Assembly: GCA_963710205.1 (NCBI GenBank)
Contig: CAVPZG010000004.1
Location: forward strand, 434,001-498,000
Reading direction: 5' to 3'
DNA from: Pacificimonas sp963710205
GTDB lineage: Bacteria; Pseudomonadota; Alphaproteobacteria; Sphingomonadales; Sphingomonadaceae
DNA: 64,000 bases
The notes under the pieces are model-generated. The model saw nothing but the letters and a program-made list of their open reading frames with translations. It ran no database searches and had not been told where the DNA came from. The position numbers and the translations under genes are program-made. Shown here piece after piece: positions 45,082-53,130 of the stretch; positions within the stretch are counted from its first letter, which is position 1, and each line of letters starts with the position of its first letter.

Positions 45082-45540
45082 ATGCGCACAGCCCTTGCCG
45101 CGATGATCATGTCCCTTTTCGGCTGTTCGGCCATGGCGCCGGACAGGCTGCCGGTGCCGCCAGGCGTAGAGCGGGAACTTACGGGCAGTGACGCGGCGGA
45201 GGCGGCGAAGCGTCTGGACAGTCTTGCCGACTCCCATTTGCGGACGCACGGCGCGCGCGAAAAGGGGCGGTATTTCGAACTGGCGCGCGGGACCGACTGG
45301 ATCATGCTGCGGCATTGGCTGGATGCCGAGCCCGACATGCGCGGTGCAGAGCGCGTGAAGGTGCCCTGGTCGCGGCCCGGCATCGACCTCGTCGAGCTGT
45401 GGTCCCTCGGCGGGAAACGCGGCGCGGCGCTGGCGATGACGAAGGCGGACGAGGGCATGCCGCCCTATCTTGCCGTTTACAGCATCACTCTCGACGTCGA
45501 GCCGCCCCTGTCGCTGCGATCGGAAAACAGCGAATATTGA
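45082..45540 (+). CDS. Putative lipoprotein of unknown function
   Basis: This 152 aa protein starts MRTALAAMIMSLFGC, with an approximate lipobox (SLFGC) at residues 11-15. It is then rich in Arg, Glu and Ala, with no recognised domain. ATG 45082 lies 17 bases past the calpain-like stop and may be coupled to it. The frame is open upstream, but only this start gives a lipoprotein signal. A role as substrate, inhibitor or partner of the calpain-like protein is possible but only an inference from adjacency. Confidence 0.7.
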   Translation: MRTALAAMIMSLFGCSAMAPDRLPVPPGVERELTGSDAAEAAKRLDSLADSHLRTHGAREKGRYFELARGTDWIMLRHWLDAEPDMRGAERVKVPWSRPGIDLVELWSLGGKRGAALAMTKADEGMPPYLAVYSITLDVEPPLSLRSENSEY

Positions 45541-45597
45541 CCGGGACGCATGCGCCGGGCTGGTCGATGTCCGCCGTGATTGCTAAGGCCTGCGCGC

Positions 45598-46237
45598 ATG
45601 AGCAGAGTTCTGTATGATTACTGGCGGTCCACCGCCGCCTACCGGGTGCGGATCGCGCTGCACCTGAAGGGGCTGGCGCATGAGCACAGGACCATCGATC
45701 TGGTGAAAGGCGCGCAGGAGGGCGTGGGGTTCAGGATGCTGAACCCGCATGGGCGCGTGCCCTATCTGATCGACGGGGAGGTCGGCCTGAACCAGAAGTC
45801 TCGCCATTTGCGAATATCTGGAGGAGGTCTATCCCGAACCGCCCATCCTGCCCGGCGACGCGGCGATGCGCGGGCGCATTCGCGCGGCGGCGCAGATCAT
45901 TGCGTCGGACGTGCACCCGCTCAACAACCTCAGCGTTCTCAAATATCTGAAGGGCGAACTGGGGCAGGACGAAGATGCCGTGAGCGCCTGGTATCACCAC
46001 TGGATCGCAACTGGTTTCCGCCCGCTGGAGGAACTGGCCGAAGCGGGAAGCGGGCCGTACCTGTTTGGCGATAGCGTCACGCTGGCGGACATTTGCCTGG
46101 CACCGCAGATGTACAATGCGCGGCGGTTTCGCATGGACCTGACACCCTATCCGGGCCTGGTTGAGATCGACAAGAAGCTGATGCAGCTGGACGCGTTCCT
46201 GGCGGCCCGGCCCGAAGCGCAGGAGGACGCGAACTGA
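45598..46237 (+). pseudogene. maiA: Maleylacetoacetate isomerase, frameshifted by one base
   Basis: Frame 1 reads MSRVLYDYWRSTAAYRVRIA through GRVPYLIDGEVGLNQ. After position 45796 the match continues in the next frame as SLAICEYLEEVYPEPP. Removing one A from GAAG near 45795-45798 restores a 212-residue zeta-class GST with the pathway motifs STAAYRVRIAL and NLSVLKYL. The enzyme isomerises maleylacetoacetate to fumarylacetoacetate with glutathione. The rest of the protein shows no decay, so this may be a sequence error rather than a true pseudogene. It overlaps the next gene (TGATG). Confidence 0.85.
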
Positions 46238-46644
46238 TGGCGAAATGGCTGGTGAAATCGGAACCCTTCAAATGGAGCTGGGAACAGCAGAAGGCGAAGG
46301 GCATCGAGCCATGGGACGGCGTTCGCTCCGCACAGGCGCTGAACAACATGCGCGCCATGAAGAAGGGCGACGAGGTGATGTTCTACCATTCGAACAAGGG
46401 ACTGGAGATCGTCGGCATCTGTTCGGTGGCGCGGGAATTTTACGACGATGTGAACGACCCGAAATCGGGCCTTGTCGATCTGAAGACGGAGCGCGACATG
46501 CCCTCGCCGGTCACCCTGAAGCAGATCAAGGCGGACGGGCGGTTCGATGACGTTGCGCTTGTCAGACAGTCGCGCCTGTCGGTCATGCCGATCCCCGACG
46601 ATAAATGGGACGCGCTGCTGAAAATGGCGGAAAAGGGCGCGTAA
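46237..46644 (+). CDS. EVE domain-containing protein (thymocyte nuclear protein-like)
   Basis: This 135 aa protein is a single EVE domain, a PUA-like fold that binds modified nucleobases. Marks are WLVKSEPFKWSWEQ (about 4-17), WDGVRSAQALNNMRAM (about 26-41) and KKGDEVMFYHSN. Its start shares one base with the end of the frameshifted maiA gene. Proteins of this size are common in proteobacteria and their native ligand is unknown. Confidence 0.94.
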   Translation: MAKWLVKSEPFKWSWEQQKAKGIEPWDGVRSAQALNNMRAMKKGDEVMFYHSNKGLEIVGICSVAREFYDDVNDPKSGLVDLKTERDMPSPVTLKQIKADGRFDDVALVRQSRLSVMPIPDDKWDALLKMAEKGA

Positions 46645-46700
46645 ATATCTGCGCCCGCTTTTCGGCGGCACGGGACCGGCGACTTTGCTAGACCGCCGTC

Positions 46701-47750
46701 ATGCTTTTCGATCCTACCGACGACGAACTTTATGACGCGCTGGTCGCTCGCGACCCGGCGCATGAGGGCCATGCCTGGGTCTGTGTCACGACGACCGGGA
46801 TATTCTGCCGTCTGACCTGCACGGCGCGAAAGCCGCTGAGGAAGAATGTGATTTTCGAGCGGGATATTCCGTCCTGCATCGATGCGGGTTTTCGCCCCTG
46901 CAAACGCTGCCGTCCGCTCGACGCGCGGAACCATCCCCTGATCGGACGGCTGCTGGCGCGGCTGGACGAGGAGCCGGAGCGGCGCTGGCGCGAGAGCGAT
47001 CTCAGCGATCTGGGCTTTGACCCCTCGACCGTCCGGCGGGCATTCCGGCAGAAGTTCGGCATGACCTTTCTGCAGGTCGCGCGGGCGCGGCGACTGGGGT
47101 CGGTGGCGACGAAGCTGGCTGCGGAGGAACAGGTCATCGCGGCGCAGATCGACGCGGGTTATGAAAGCGGTAGTGGGTTCCGTGAGGCGTTCCACCGGCT
47201 GCTTGGCGATGCGCCGGAGCGGCTGAAGGGCCGGGGCGTGTTGAGCGCGTTATGGATCGACACGCCCATCGGGCCGATGGTGGCGATCGCGGACGAAGAC
47301 CGGCTGCACCTGCTGGAATTTCTGGAGCGGAAGGCCCTGCCGCGGGAGATCGAACGGCTGCGCGACCGCCAGGGCAAGCCCATCGTACAGGCGCGCAACG
47401 AGGTGAACAGCGATATCGAGGCTGCACTGACGCGCTATTTCGCCGGGCAGTCCGGTCTGCCGCCGCTCATCATCGGCGACCATGGCACGGCATTCGAGAA
47501 ATCGGTCTGGGCGGAGCTGGCACGGATACCGCTGGGCGAGACACGGTCCTATCGCGACATTGCGGAGGCGCTGGGTAATCCGGGCGCGGTGCGTGCCGTG
47601 GCGCGCGCAAACGGCGCGAACCAGCTGGCGCTGCTGCTGCCCTGTCACCGGGTGATCGGCGCCGACGGGTCGCTGACCGGCTATGCGGGCGGGCTATGGC
47701 GCAAAAAATGGCTACTGGAGCATGAGCGGCGAATGCGGACCGGATCGTAG
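46701..47750 (+). CDS. ada: Bifunctional methylated-DNA repair protein and regulator Ada
   Basis: This 349 aa protein has three parts. The N-terminal zinc domain has Cys36, Cys40, Cys67 and Cys70, corresponding to E. coli Cys38, 42, 69 and 72; Cys36 takes methyl groups from phosphotriesters. An AraC-type helix-turn-helix domain spans about residues 85-180. The C-terminal O6-methylguanine methyltransferase domain has PCHRV with active Cys315. All key residues are intact. It activates its own alkylation response in the family model. Confidence 0.96.
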   Translation: MLFDPTDDELYDALVARDPAHEGHAWVCVTTTGIFCRLTCTARKPLRKNVIFERDIPSCIDAGFRPCKRCRPLDARNHPLIGRLLARLDEEPERRWRESDLSDLGFDPSTVRRAFRQKFGMTFLQVARARRLGSVATKLAAEEQVIAAQIDAGYESGSGFREAFHRLLGDAPERLKGRGVLSALWIDTPIGPMVAIADEDRLHLLEFLERKALPREIERLRDRQGKPIVQARNEVNSDIEAALTRYFAGQSGLPPLIIGDHGTAFEKSVWAELARIPLGETRSYRDIAEALGNPGAVRAVARANGANQLALLLPCHRVIGADGSLTGYAGGLWRKKWLLEHERRMRTGS

Positions 47751-47804
47751 TCAGCAGGCATTCGCGCGCGGCGTTGCCGTCGCCTGAGATCCCGCGCTGC
47801 GAAC

Positions 47805-48680
47805 CTATTCCTCCTGATAGCGGGGCCGTGGCCCGCCGCGCACGGTCCCGCGCTGGCTGCGCTCTGCGCGGCGCGGCTGTTCCGCCCGTGTCGCCCGTGC
47901 GGGTCGCGCTGGGGCCGTTTCTGCGCGCTGGGGCCGCGGCTGCACCTGCCGCACAGGCGCCTGCCGGGGGGCAGGCGCGGCGCTGGCGGCGCTATTGTTG
48001 CCACGGGGCGCGATGCGTCCGCGCTGCTCACGATCACCACGGCGGACCTCGCGCCTGCCCTCCCGGATGCCGCGCTCTATGCGGTCGCGGCGGTCAAGAT
48101 TTTCCGCACGGTCGCGGCGGATCTCGCGGCGGTCCCGTCTGTCCGCACGGTCGCGCCGTTCGATGCGATCCCCGCGTTCGATACGGTCGCGGCGATCCTC
48201 CAGCCGGTCCACACGGCGTTCCAGCCGCGGATTTACGCCGGGGCGCTGGTCGCGGCGCTCAAGGCGCGCAATGCGATTGTCGATCCTGTCGAGCCGAACG
48301 TCTGGATTGCGGCTTCTCCAGCGGCGGAATTCCGCCTGACGCCCCTGCCAGTAACGACGGTCATTGTCCCGCCAGCGGTGACGCGTGCCGCGGCGGTCGT
48401 AAACATAGGTATCGTAGCCGGGATAATAAAAGCCGGAATACCAGCCATAATAAGCGGGGTAGCGATAGGTGCGGTGATAGCCGTAATCGTCGTAGAGCGA
48501 CGAACCATAGCCATAGCCGCGGCCATAATCGTCGTAATAGCCATAGTCGTAATCGTCATAATAACCGCCAGACGACGCACCGACGCTGACGCCGCCATAG
48601 CCGTAATCACCAAGTGTACACGCGCCAAGGCCAAGGCTGAGCATGCCGATGAGTGCGGGTCGCAGATATGCGGTCATCAT
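47805..48680 (-). CDS. Lipoprotein with Tyr/Gly-rich and Arg/Asp-rich repeats
   Basis: This 291 aa protein has a lipobox at LGLGAC (Cys21 the lipidated residue). Residues about 22-75 are Tyr/Gly/Asp-rich (YDDYDYGYYDDYGRGYG). A long repeat region from about 120 to 215 is dominated by RDR, ERR and RRD units, followed by an Ala/Pro/Arg-rich tail. No family is recognised. The highly charged, low-complexity sequence suggests a disordered or fibrous surface protein that may bind anionic polymers. Convergent with ada. Opposite-strand frames in this interval are shadows of the biased composition. Confidence 0.75.
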   Translation of the reverse strand: MMTAYLRPALIGMLSLGLGACTLGDYGYGGVSVGASSGGYYDDYDYGYYDDYGRGYGYGSSLYDDYGYHRTYRYPAYYGWYSGFYYPGYDTYVYDRRGTRHRWRDNDRRYWQGRQAEFRRWRSRNPDVRLDRIDNRIARLERRDQRPGVNPRLERRVDRLEDRRDRIERGDRIERRDRADRRDRREIRRDRAENLDRRDRIERGIREGRREVRRGDREQRGRIAPRGNNSAASAAPAPRQAPVRQVQPRPQRAETAPARPARATRAEQPRRAERSQRGTVRGGPRPRYQEE

Positions 48681-48786
48681 GTTTTTCTCCCAACGGGGGC
48701 GAAGATTTCGCCTGTCCGACCTGTTGGCTCCCTATATGCCATTGCGGCGTTGAATGCGTTGTGAACGATCGGGAAAGGTTGAGGAC

Positions 48787-49068
48787 ATGGTGGAAGCAAA
48801 ATGGAACGGTAGCGTCATTGCGGCATCGGATGACACGGTGGTCGTCGAGGGGAACCATTATTTCCCGCGCGACACCGTGAATGACGCCTATCTGGAAGGA
48901 AGCGCCAAAACGAGCGGCTGCCCGTGGAAAGGTACGGCGCACTATCATCATGTGGTCGTGGATGGAGAGCGCAATGAAGATGCCGCCTGGTATTATCCCA
49001 ATCCCAAGGCGGCGGCAGCTGATATCGAGGGCCGCATCGCGTTCTGGCGCGGTGTCGAGGTCGGCTGA
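48787..49068 (+). CDS. DUF427 domain-containing protein
   Basis: This 93 aa protein has the DUF427 core: VEAKWNGSVIAASDDTVVVE, FPRDTVNDAYL, CPWKGTAHYHHVVVDG and DAAWYYPNP. The motif CPWKG is diagnostic. The family has a beta-barrel-like fold and no established function. ATG 48787 is the first start with a sensible distance to the domain; an upstream in-frame codon at 48754 is possible. It stands alone between the Arg-rich lipoprotein and the mraZ leader. Confidence 0.9.
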   Translation: MVEAKWNGSVIAASDDTVVVEGNHYFPRDTVNDAYLEGSAKTSGCPWKGTAHYHHVVVDGERNEDAAWYYPNPKAAAADIEGRIAFWRGVEVG

Positions 49069-49162
49069 CCCCGACGCCGTCCGGCCCTGAAGCGGCTGTC
49101 ACGCGGAGCCTTTTCAGTTTCGTAGTTAAGGCTGTATGAAAGCGTCGTATCGATACACAGAG

Positions 49163-49171
49163 TTATCCACA
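49163..49171 (+). promoter_or_regulatory. Single DnaA-box-like sequence
   Basis: TTATCCACA matches the DnaA-box consensus exactly. One perfect copy is close to what chance would give in 64 kb, so this is only a hint. It lies 240 bases upstream of mraZ. In Caulobacter, DnaA activates several cell-division genes (recalled knowledge). Confidence 0.3.
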
Positions 49172-49249
49172 GGCATTGGCAATGTTGCAGCCACTGACCA
49201 TGGAAAGGGAATAAGCCATTTAAGACAGTGCCTTGCAAATAACGTCGGA

Positions 49250-49318
49250 TATGATTCCAAGAATTCCCATTGATTACCCATGATATCCCATATAGGGAAT
49301 ATGCACATGGGTAATGGG
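49250..49318 (+). promoter_or_regulatory. Candidate mraZ promoter -10 and MraZ operator repeats
   Basis: TATGAT (49250-49255) is a possible -10; no good -35 is visible. Just downstream, on the opposite strand, three TGGG units (CCCA at 49266, 49277 and 49287 on the plus strand) are spaced 11 and 10 bases. Two plus-strand TGGG units follow at 49308 and 49315. E. coli MraZ binds TGGGN repeats about 10 bases apart and represses its own operon (established). A similar autoregulation is inferred here. Confidence 0.5.
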
Positions 49319-49410
49319 TGGCTGCGCAGGGACCGAGGTCCGATCTGATCCGGGACTTTGTCGGACGGTTCCGCGGCTTTCCGTTCCCAGGGCAAGGGAA
49401 TGGGTGAGAC

Positions 49411-49881
49411 GTGAGCGGGTTTTTTCAGGGCAATTTTGTGAGCGGCGTGGACGCCAAGGGGCGCATGTCCGTCCCTGCGGCGTTCCGTGATGCCGTACAG
49501 AATCGTTCCGGAGAGCGCCGCGTCGTGCTAATGCCCCACCGCGAGATGCTGCCCTGTCTCGTTGGCTATGAAACCACCCACATCACCGCGCTCAACGACT
49601 CCATCAAGGCGGACTTCGCCGCCGACAACGTTACGCCCGAAGCCGACCTGCGCCGAATGCGCGCCTTCAGCCTGTCGCACAGCGTCGCCTATGAGGAGAC
49701 GGGCCGCATCGTCATGCCCGAGGATCTGCGCGATTATGCCGAGATCGACACGGACGTGCTGTTCTTCGGCATGGGCGACAGCTTTCAGGTGTGGAACCCC
49801 GACCTGTTCCTGGAACATGTCACCGACCCGCTGATGGTGAAGATGATCGGCCGCAAGCTGGAACGGATGCGCGCGAAATGA
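49411..49881 (+). CDS. mraZ: Transcriptional regulator MraZ
   Basis: This 156 aa protein has two SpoVT/AbrB-like MraZ domains: about residues 1-60 (FVSGVDAKGRMSVPAAFRD) and about 80-145 (YEETGRIVMPEDLRDYA). Each carries the family's DXKGR-like loop, here DAKGR and ETGRI. It starts at GTG. MraZ represses its own cluster through repeats in its leader. The stop overlaps the rsmH start (ATGA). Confidence 0.96.
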   Translation: MSGFFQGNFVSGVDAKGRMSVPAAFRDAVQNRSGERRVVLMPHREMLPCLVGYETTHITALNDSIKADFAADNVTPEADLRRMRAFSLSHSVAYEETGRIVMPEDLRDYAEIDTDVLFFGMGDSFQVWNPDLFLEHVTDPLMVKMIGRKLERMRAK

Positions 49882-50855
49882 GCGGCGCCCCCCATATCCC
49901 CGTGATGCTGGACGAAGTGCTGGCGGCGCTGGGCGATGTCGAGGGCGCGCGTGTCGTCGACGGTACCTTCGGTGCGGGCGGCTATGCGCGTGCCGTGCTG
50001 GATGCCGGGGCCGCCGAACTGTTCGCCTTTGACCGCGATCCCGATGCGATTGCCGCCGGGCGGGCGATGAACCTTGATCGGCTGACGCTGATCGAGGCGC
50101 AGTTTTCGAACATGGTTCAAGAGCTTGCCGCGCGTGATGTCGACCAGGTGGATGCCATCATGCTGGATATCGGAGTCTCGTCGATGCAGATCGACCAGGC
50201 AGCGCGCGGCTTTTCCTTCAGGGCGGACGGACCGCTCGACATGCGCATGGCGCAGTCGGGGCCGACTGCTGCCGATCTGGTGAACGAAGCGGACGAGTCG
50301 GAGCTGGCGGACATCATCTTTCATCTGGGCGAAGAGCGTGCGGCCTATCGCGTGGCGCGCGCGCTGGTGAATGCGCGCCCGCTGACGACGACACATGAAG
50401 CGGCGCAGGTCATCCGAAAGGCCGCCGGTCAGAAGCCGGGCGCAAAAACGGACGCCGCGACAAAGACGTTTCAGGCGCTGCGCATCGCTGTGAATGACGA
50501 GCTGGGCGAGCTTGAAAAGGCGCTGACGGCGGCGGAGCGACTGCTGGTTCCGGGCGGGCGACTGGTCGTGGTCAGCTTTCATTCGCTGGAAGACCGCGCG
50601 GTGAAGCGGTTCTTGCGGACGCGGAGCGGCGGGAACCCGGCAGGATCCCGTCACCAGCCGCAGGCGCGGGCAGCGGGGCCCGCGCCGACGTTCGGAAAGC
50701 CGGCCAAGCCGGTTCGTGCGGGGGAAGCGGAGCTGGCGCGCAACCCGCGCGCCCGCTCCGCGACCTTGCGCGCGGCGGTCAGGACGGACGCGCCCGCATG
50801 GGCGAACGACAATGATGATGAAAAGGCCGCGACGCGGCCGGGGAGAGCGGCATGA
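49878..50855 (+). CDS. rsmH: 16S rRNA (cytosine1402-N4)-methyltransferase RsmH
   Basis: This 325 aa SAM-dependent enzyme (formerly MraW) methylates N4 of C1402 in 16S rRNA. Marks are HIPVMLDEVL, GTFGAGGYARA (SAM loop, about 34-44), MLDIGVSSMQID and SFHSLEDRAVK near 240. The C-terminal tail of about 70 residues is Ala/Arg-rich. ATG 49878 overlaps the mraZ stop. Confidence 0.97.
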   Translation: MSGAPHIPVMLDEVLAALGDVEGARVVDGTFGAGGYARAVLDAGAAELFAFDRDPDAIAAGRAMNLDRLTLIEAQFSNMVQELAARDVDQVDAIMLDIGVSSMQIDQAARGFSFRADGPLDMRMAQSGPTAADLVNEADESELADIIFHLGEERAAYRVARALVNARPLTTTHEAAQVIRKAAGQKPGAKTDAATKTFQALRIAVNDELGELEKALTAAERLLVPGGRLVVVSFHSLEDRAVKRFLRTRSGGNPAGSRHQPQARAAGPAPTFGKPAKPVRAGEAELARNPRARSATLRAAVRTDAPAWANDNDDEKAATRPGRAA

Positions 50856-51433
50856 GCAGGTTTGGCAATCTGGGGTTTGGAGCAATCGCGATCTGCGCGG
50901 GGCTCGGCTATTATATTTCCAGCTACAGCGTGGCTGCGGAGCGCGAGAAGATCGAGGAGCTGTCGCTGCAAATCGCCATGGACGAGGATAGCATCGACCG
51001 TCTGCAGGCCGAACTGGGTGTGCGCGCCAGCCTGACGCGGCTGGAAGATATCAATGCGCGTGTGTGGAATCTGAAGGCCCCTACACCCGAACAGATTGTT
51101 GGCGGTCAGGTGCAGCTGGCATCCTGGATCGGTCCGGAAACCGAGGACATGATGCAGAATGCCGTGGTCGAGGATGCGCCCGGCGCGGCCCGTCCGGCGG
51201 TTCCGCAGCCGATCCGGCTGGCCGAGACGAAACCCGAAGTCGCCGTGCCCGTAAAGGTGTCGGCGCCCGCCGCCGCGCCCGTGAAACCGGCACCCCAGCC
51301 AGCACCGGTCGTGGTCGCGTCGGCAAAGCCAGCGCCCGCGCCCAAGGATATCTTCTCTGCCGATTTCCTGGATGAGGTGGACGCAGCGGCCAGGCTGGAG
51401 CGGGCCGGATTCCAGAAAGTCGCGCTGCGGTGA
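50852..51433 (+). CDS. ftsL: Cell division protein FtsL-like
   Basis: This 193 aa protein has one N-terminal membrane helix (about residues 8-26) and a coiled-coil stretch (EREKIEELSLQIAMDED, about 30-65). A Pro/Ala-rich periplasmic tail follows. Between rsmH and ftsI, this small bitopic coiled-coil protein is in the FtsL place; FtsL sequences diverge widely, so identity rests on layout. It would bind FtsB/DivIC and help recruit PBP3. It overlaps both neighbours. The long proline/alanine tail is unusual for FtsL. Confidence 0.8.
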   Translation: MSRFGNLGFGAIAICAGLGYYISSYSVAAEREKIEELSLQIAMDEDSIDRLQAELGVRASLTRLEDINARVWNLKAPTPEQIVGGQVQLASWIGPETEDMMQNAVVEDAPGAARPAVPQPIRLAETKPEVAVPVKVSAPAAAPVKPAPQPAPVVVASAKPAPAPKDIFSADFLDEVDAAARLERAGFQKVALR

Positions 51434-53130
51434 GTCCGGCTGCGCTTCGCACGCTGCGCATCCAGCTGGCCGGAAAACGGCAGGCGCAGTTGCGACGCGC
51501 GCGGCAGCGCATGGTCATGGGGATGGCAGTCTTTGGCTGCCTGACACTGCTGACCGGCGTGCGCCTGTTCGAACTGGCGCTGATCGATCCGTCGGACGGC
51601 CGGCAGACAGCGCAGCGGTGGGAAGGCGCGAAACCCCGCGCCGCCATCGTCGATCGCAACGGCAGCGACTTGGCGCGCAGTTTTCAGGCGTTTTACCTGG
51701 CGGTCAAACCACGTGAGCTTGTTGGCGACCCTGGCGAACTATCCGAACAGATCGCCGCAATCCTGGGTGAGCGCGACCCTGCGAAGATCAGGGGCGACCT
51801 GACATCGAACGCACGCTGGCGCTATATCCAGCGGCGCGTACAGCCGGAGGATGCCGTGGCGCTGAAGGCGCTTGGCGAGCCCGGCCTTGAGATCGGCCGG
51901 GAATGGGAGCGGGTCTATCCCAATCGCACACTGGCGGCACATATCGTCGGATACACCAATATCGACGGTGTGGGACAGGCGGGCCTGGAGCAGCAGCTGC
52001 AAACGCGGCTGTCGGATCCGGAGCTTTCTGACAAGCCCGTCGCGCTGAGCATCGACACGCGCGTGCAACATGCCCTGGTGCAGTCCCTGCAGGCGCAGAT
52101 GGAGAGGCACAGCGCCATCGGCGGCGGCGGCATTGTCATGGATGTGCACACGGGCGAGCTGATCGCAATGACGTCGCAGCCCGTCTTCGATCCGAATGCG
52201 GCGGGCCGTGACAGCCTGGACAGCCGCTTCAACCGCGCCACCTACGGCGTTTACGAACTGGGCTCGACCGTGAAGGCGCTGACCATCGCCATGGCGATCG
52301 ACAACGGCACGGTGACATCGATGGCGCAGGGATATGACGCGTCCGCTCCGCTGAAATACGGACGCTTTCGCATTCGGGATTTCCACGGCAAGAACCGCTG
52401 GCTGAGCGTGCCCGAGATCTTCATGTACTCATCGAACATCGGCACGGCGAAAATGGCGCTGGAAATGGGCACGCCAGTGCAGAAGAAGTATCTGCGCGAA
52501 CTCGGCATGCTCGACAAGGTGCCGCTTGAACTCGCCGAGCGCGGATATCCGCTCTATCCTGACGTCTGGGGGGACATATCGACCGTGACGATCAGCTATG
52601 GTCACGGACTTTCCGTGTCACCGCTGCATCTGGCGGCGGCCTATGCAGCGCTGGTGAACGGCGGCATCTATCATGATCCAACGCTGATGAAGCTGGACCC
52701 TGACGAAAAGCCGAAGGGCCGGCGCGTGTTCAAGGAAGAGACGTCACGGCAGATGAACGCCCTGCTGCGGCTGGTCGTCAAGGAAGGTACGGGCGGCAAG
52801 GCGGAAGCCAAGGGCTACCGCGTTGGCGGCAAGACGGGAACGGCGGACAAGCCGCAAAATGGCGGCTATAACCGCAAGGCGCTGGTGACGACGTTCGCCG
52901 CCGCCTTTCCCATGGACGATCCGCAATATGTCGTCATCGCCATGCTGGACGAGCCGAAGGGCATCAAGGAAACCTATGGCTATGCGACGGCGGGATGGAC
53001 CGCCGCGCCGGTCGTAAGCGATGTCGTCGGCCGCATTGCGCCGATCCTGGGTGTGGATCCCAGCGATACGAAGGACATCGACCTTGCGCCGCTGCTTGCC
53101 AACGTGCGCGGCAAGGGCGGGGCGGGCTGA
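51430..53130 (+). CDS. ftsI: Penicillin-binding protein 3 (FtsI), septal transpeptidase
   Basis: This 566 aa class B PBP has an N-terminal basic stretch and membrane helix (about 28-50), then a PBP dimer domain. The transpeptidase domain has S279-TVK282, SSN at 334-336 and KTGT at 468-471. All three catalytic motifs are intact. It crosslinks septal peptidoglycan. The start is GTG overlapping the ftsL stop, and the stop shares a base with murE (TGATG). Confidence 0.97.
   Translation: MSPAALRTLRIQLAGKRQAQLRRARQRMVMGMAVFGCLTLLTGVRLFELALIDPSDGRQTAQRWEGAKPRAAIVDRNGSDLARSFQAFYLAVKPRELVGDPGELSEQIAAILGERDPAKIRGDLTSNARWRYIQRRVQPEDAVALKALGEPGLEIGREWERVYPNRTLAAHIVGYTNIDGVGQAGLEQQLQTRLSDPELSDKPVALSIDTRVQHALVQSLQAQMERHSAIGGGGIVMDVHTGELIAMTSQPVFDPNAAGRDSLDSRFNRATYGVYELGSTVKALTIAMAIDNGTVTSMAQGYDASAPLKYGRFRIRDFHGKNRWLSVPEIFMYSSNIGTAKMALEMGTPVQKKYLRELGMLDKVPLELAERGYPLYPDVWGDISTVTISYGHGLSVSPLHLAAAYAALVNGGIYHDPTLMKLDPDEKPKGRRVFKEETSRQMNALLRLVVKEGTGGKAEAKGYRVGGKTGTADKPQNGGYNRKALVTTFAAAFPMDDPQYVVIAMLDEPKGIKETYGYATAGWTAAPVVSDVVGRIAPILGVDPSDTKDIDLAPLLANVRGKGGAG

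Larger units (their letters stand above)
49069..49410. other. mraZ leader region without a gene
   Basis: Between DUF427 and mraZ there are 342 bases with no credible reading frame. They are AT-richer than the genes around. They contain the DnaA-box-like site, the candidate -10, the TGGG/CCCA repeats and an imperfect TTCCC/GGGAA hairpin near 49384-49400. It is best read as the regulatory leader of the dcw cluster. Confidence 0.7.

Noticed and set aside
47774..48764. Several plus-strand frames over the Arg-rich lipoprotein
   Set aside because: They mirror the repeated RDR/YG codons; only the minus frame has a lipoprotein signal.
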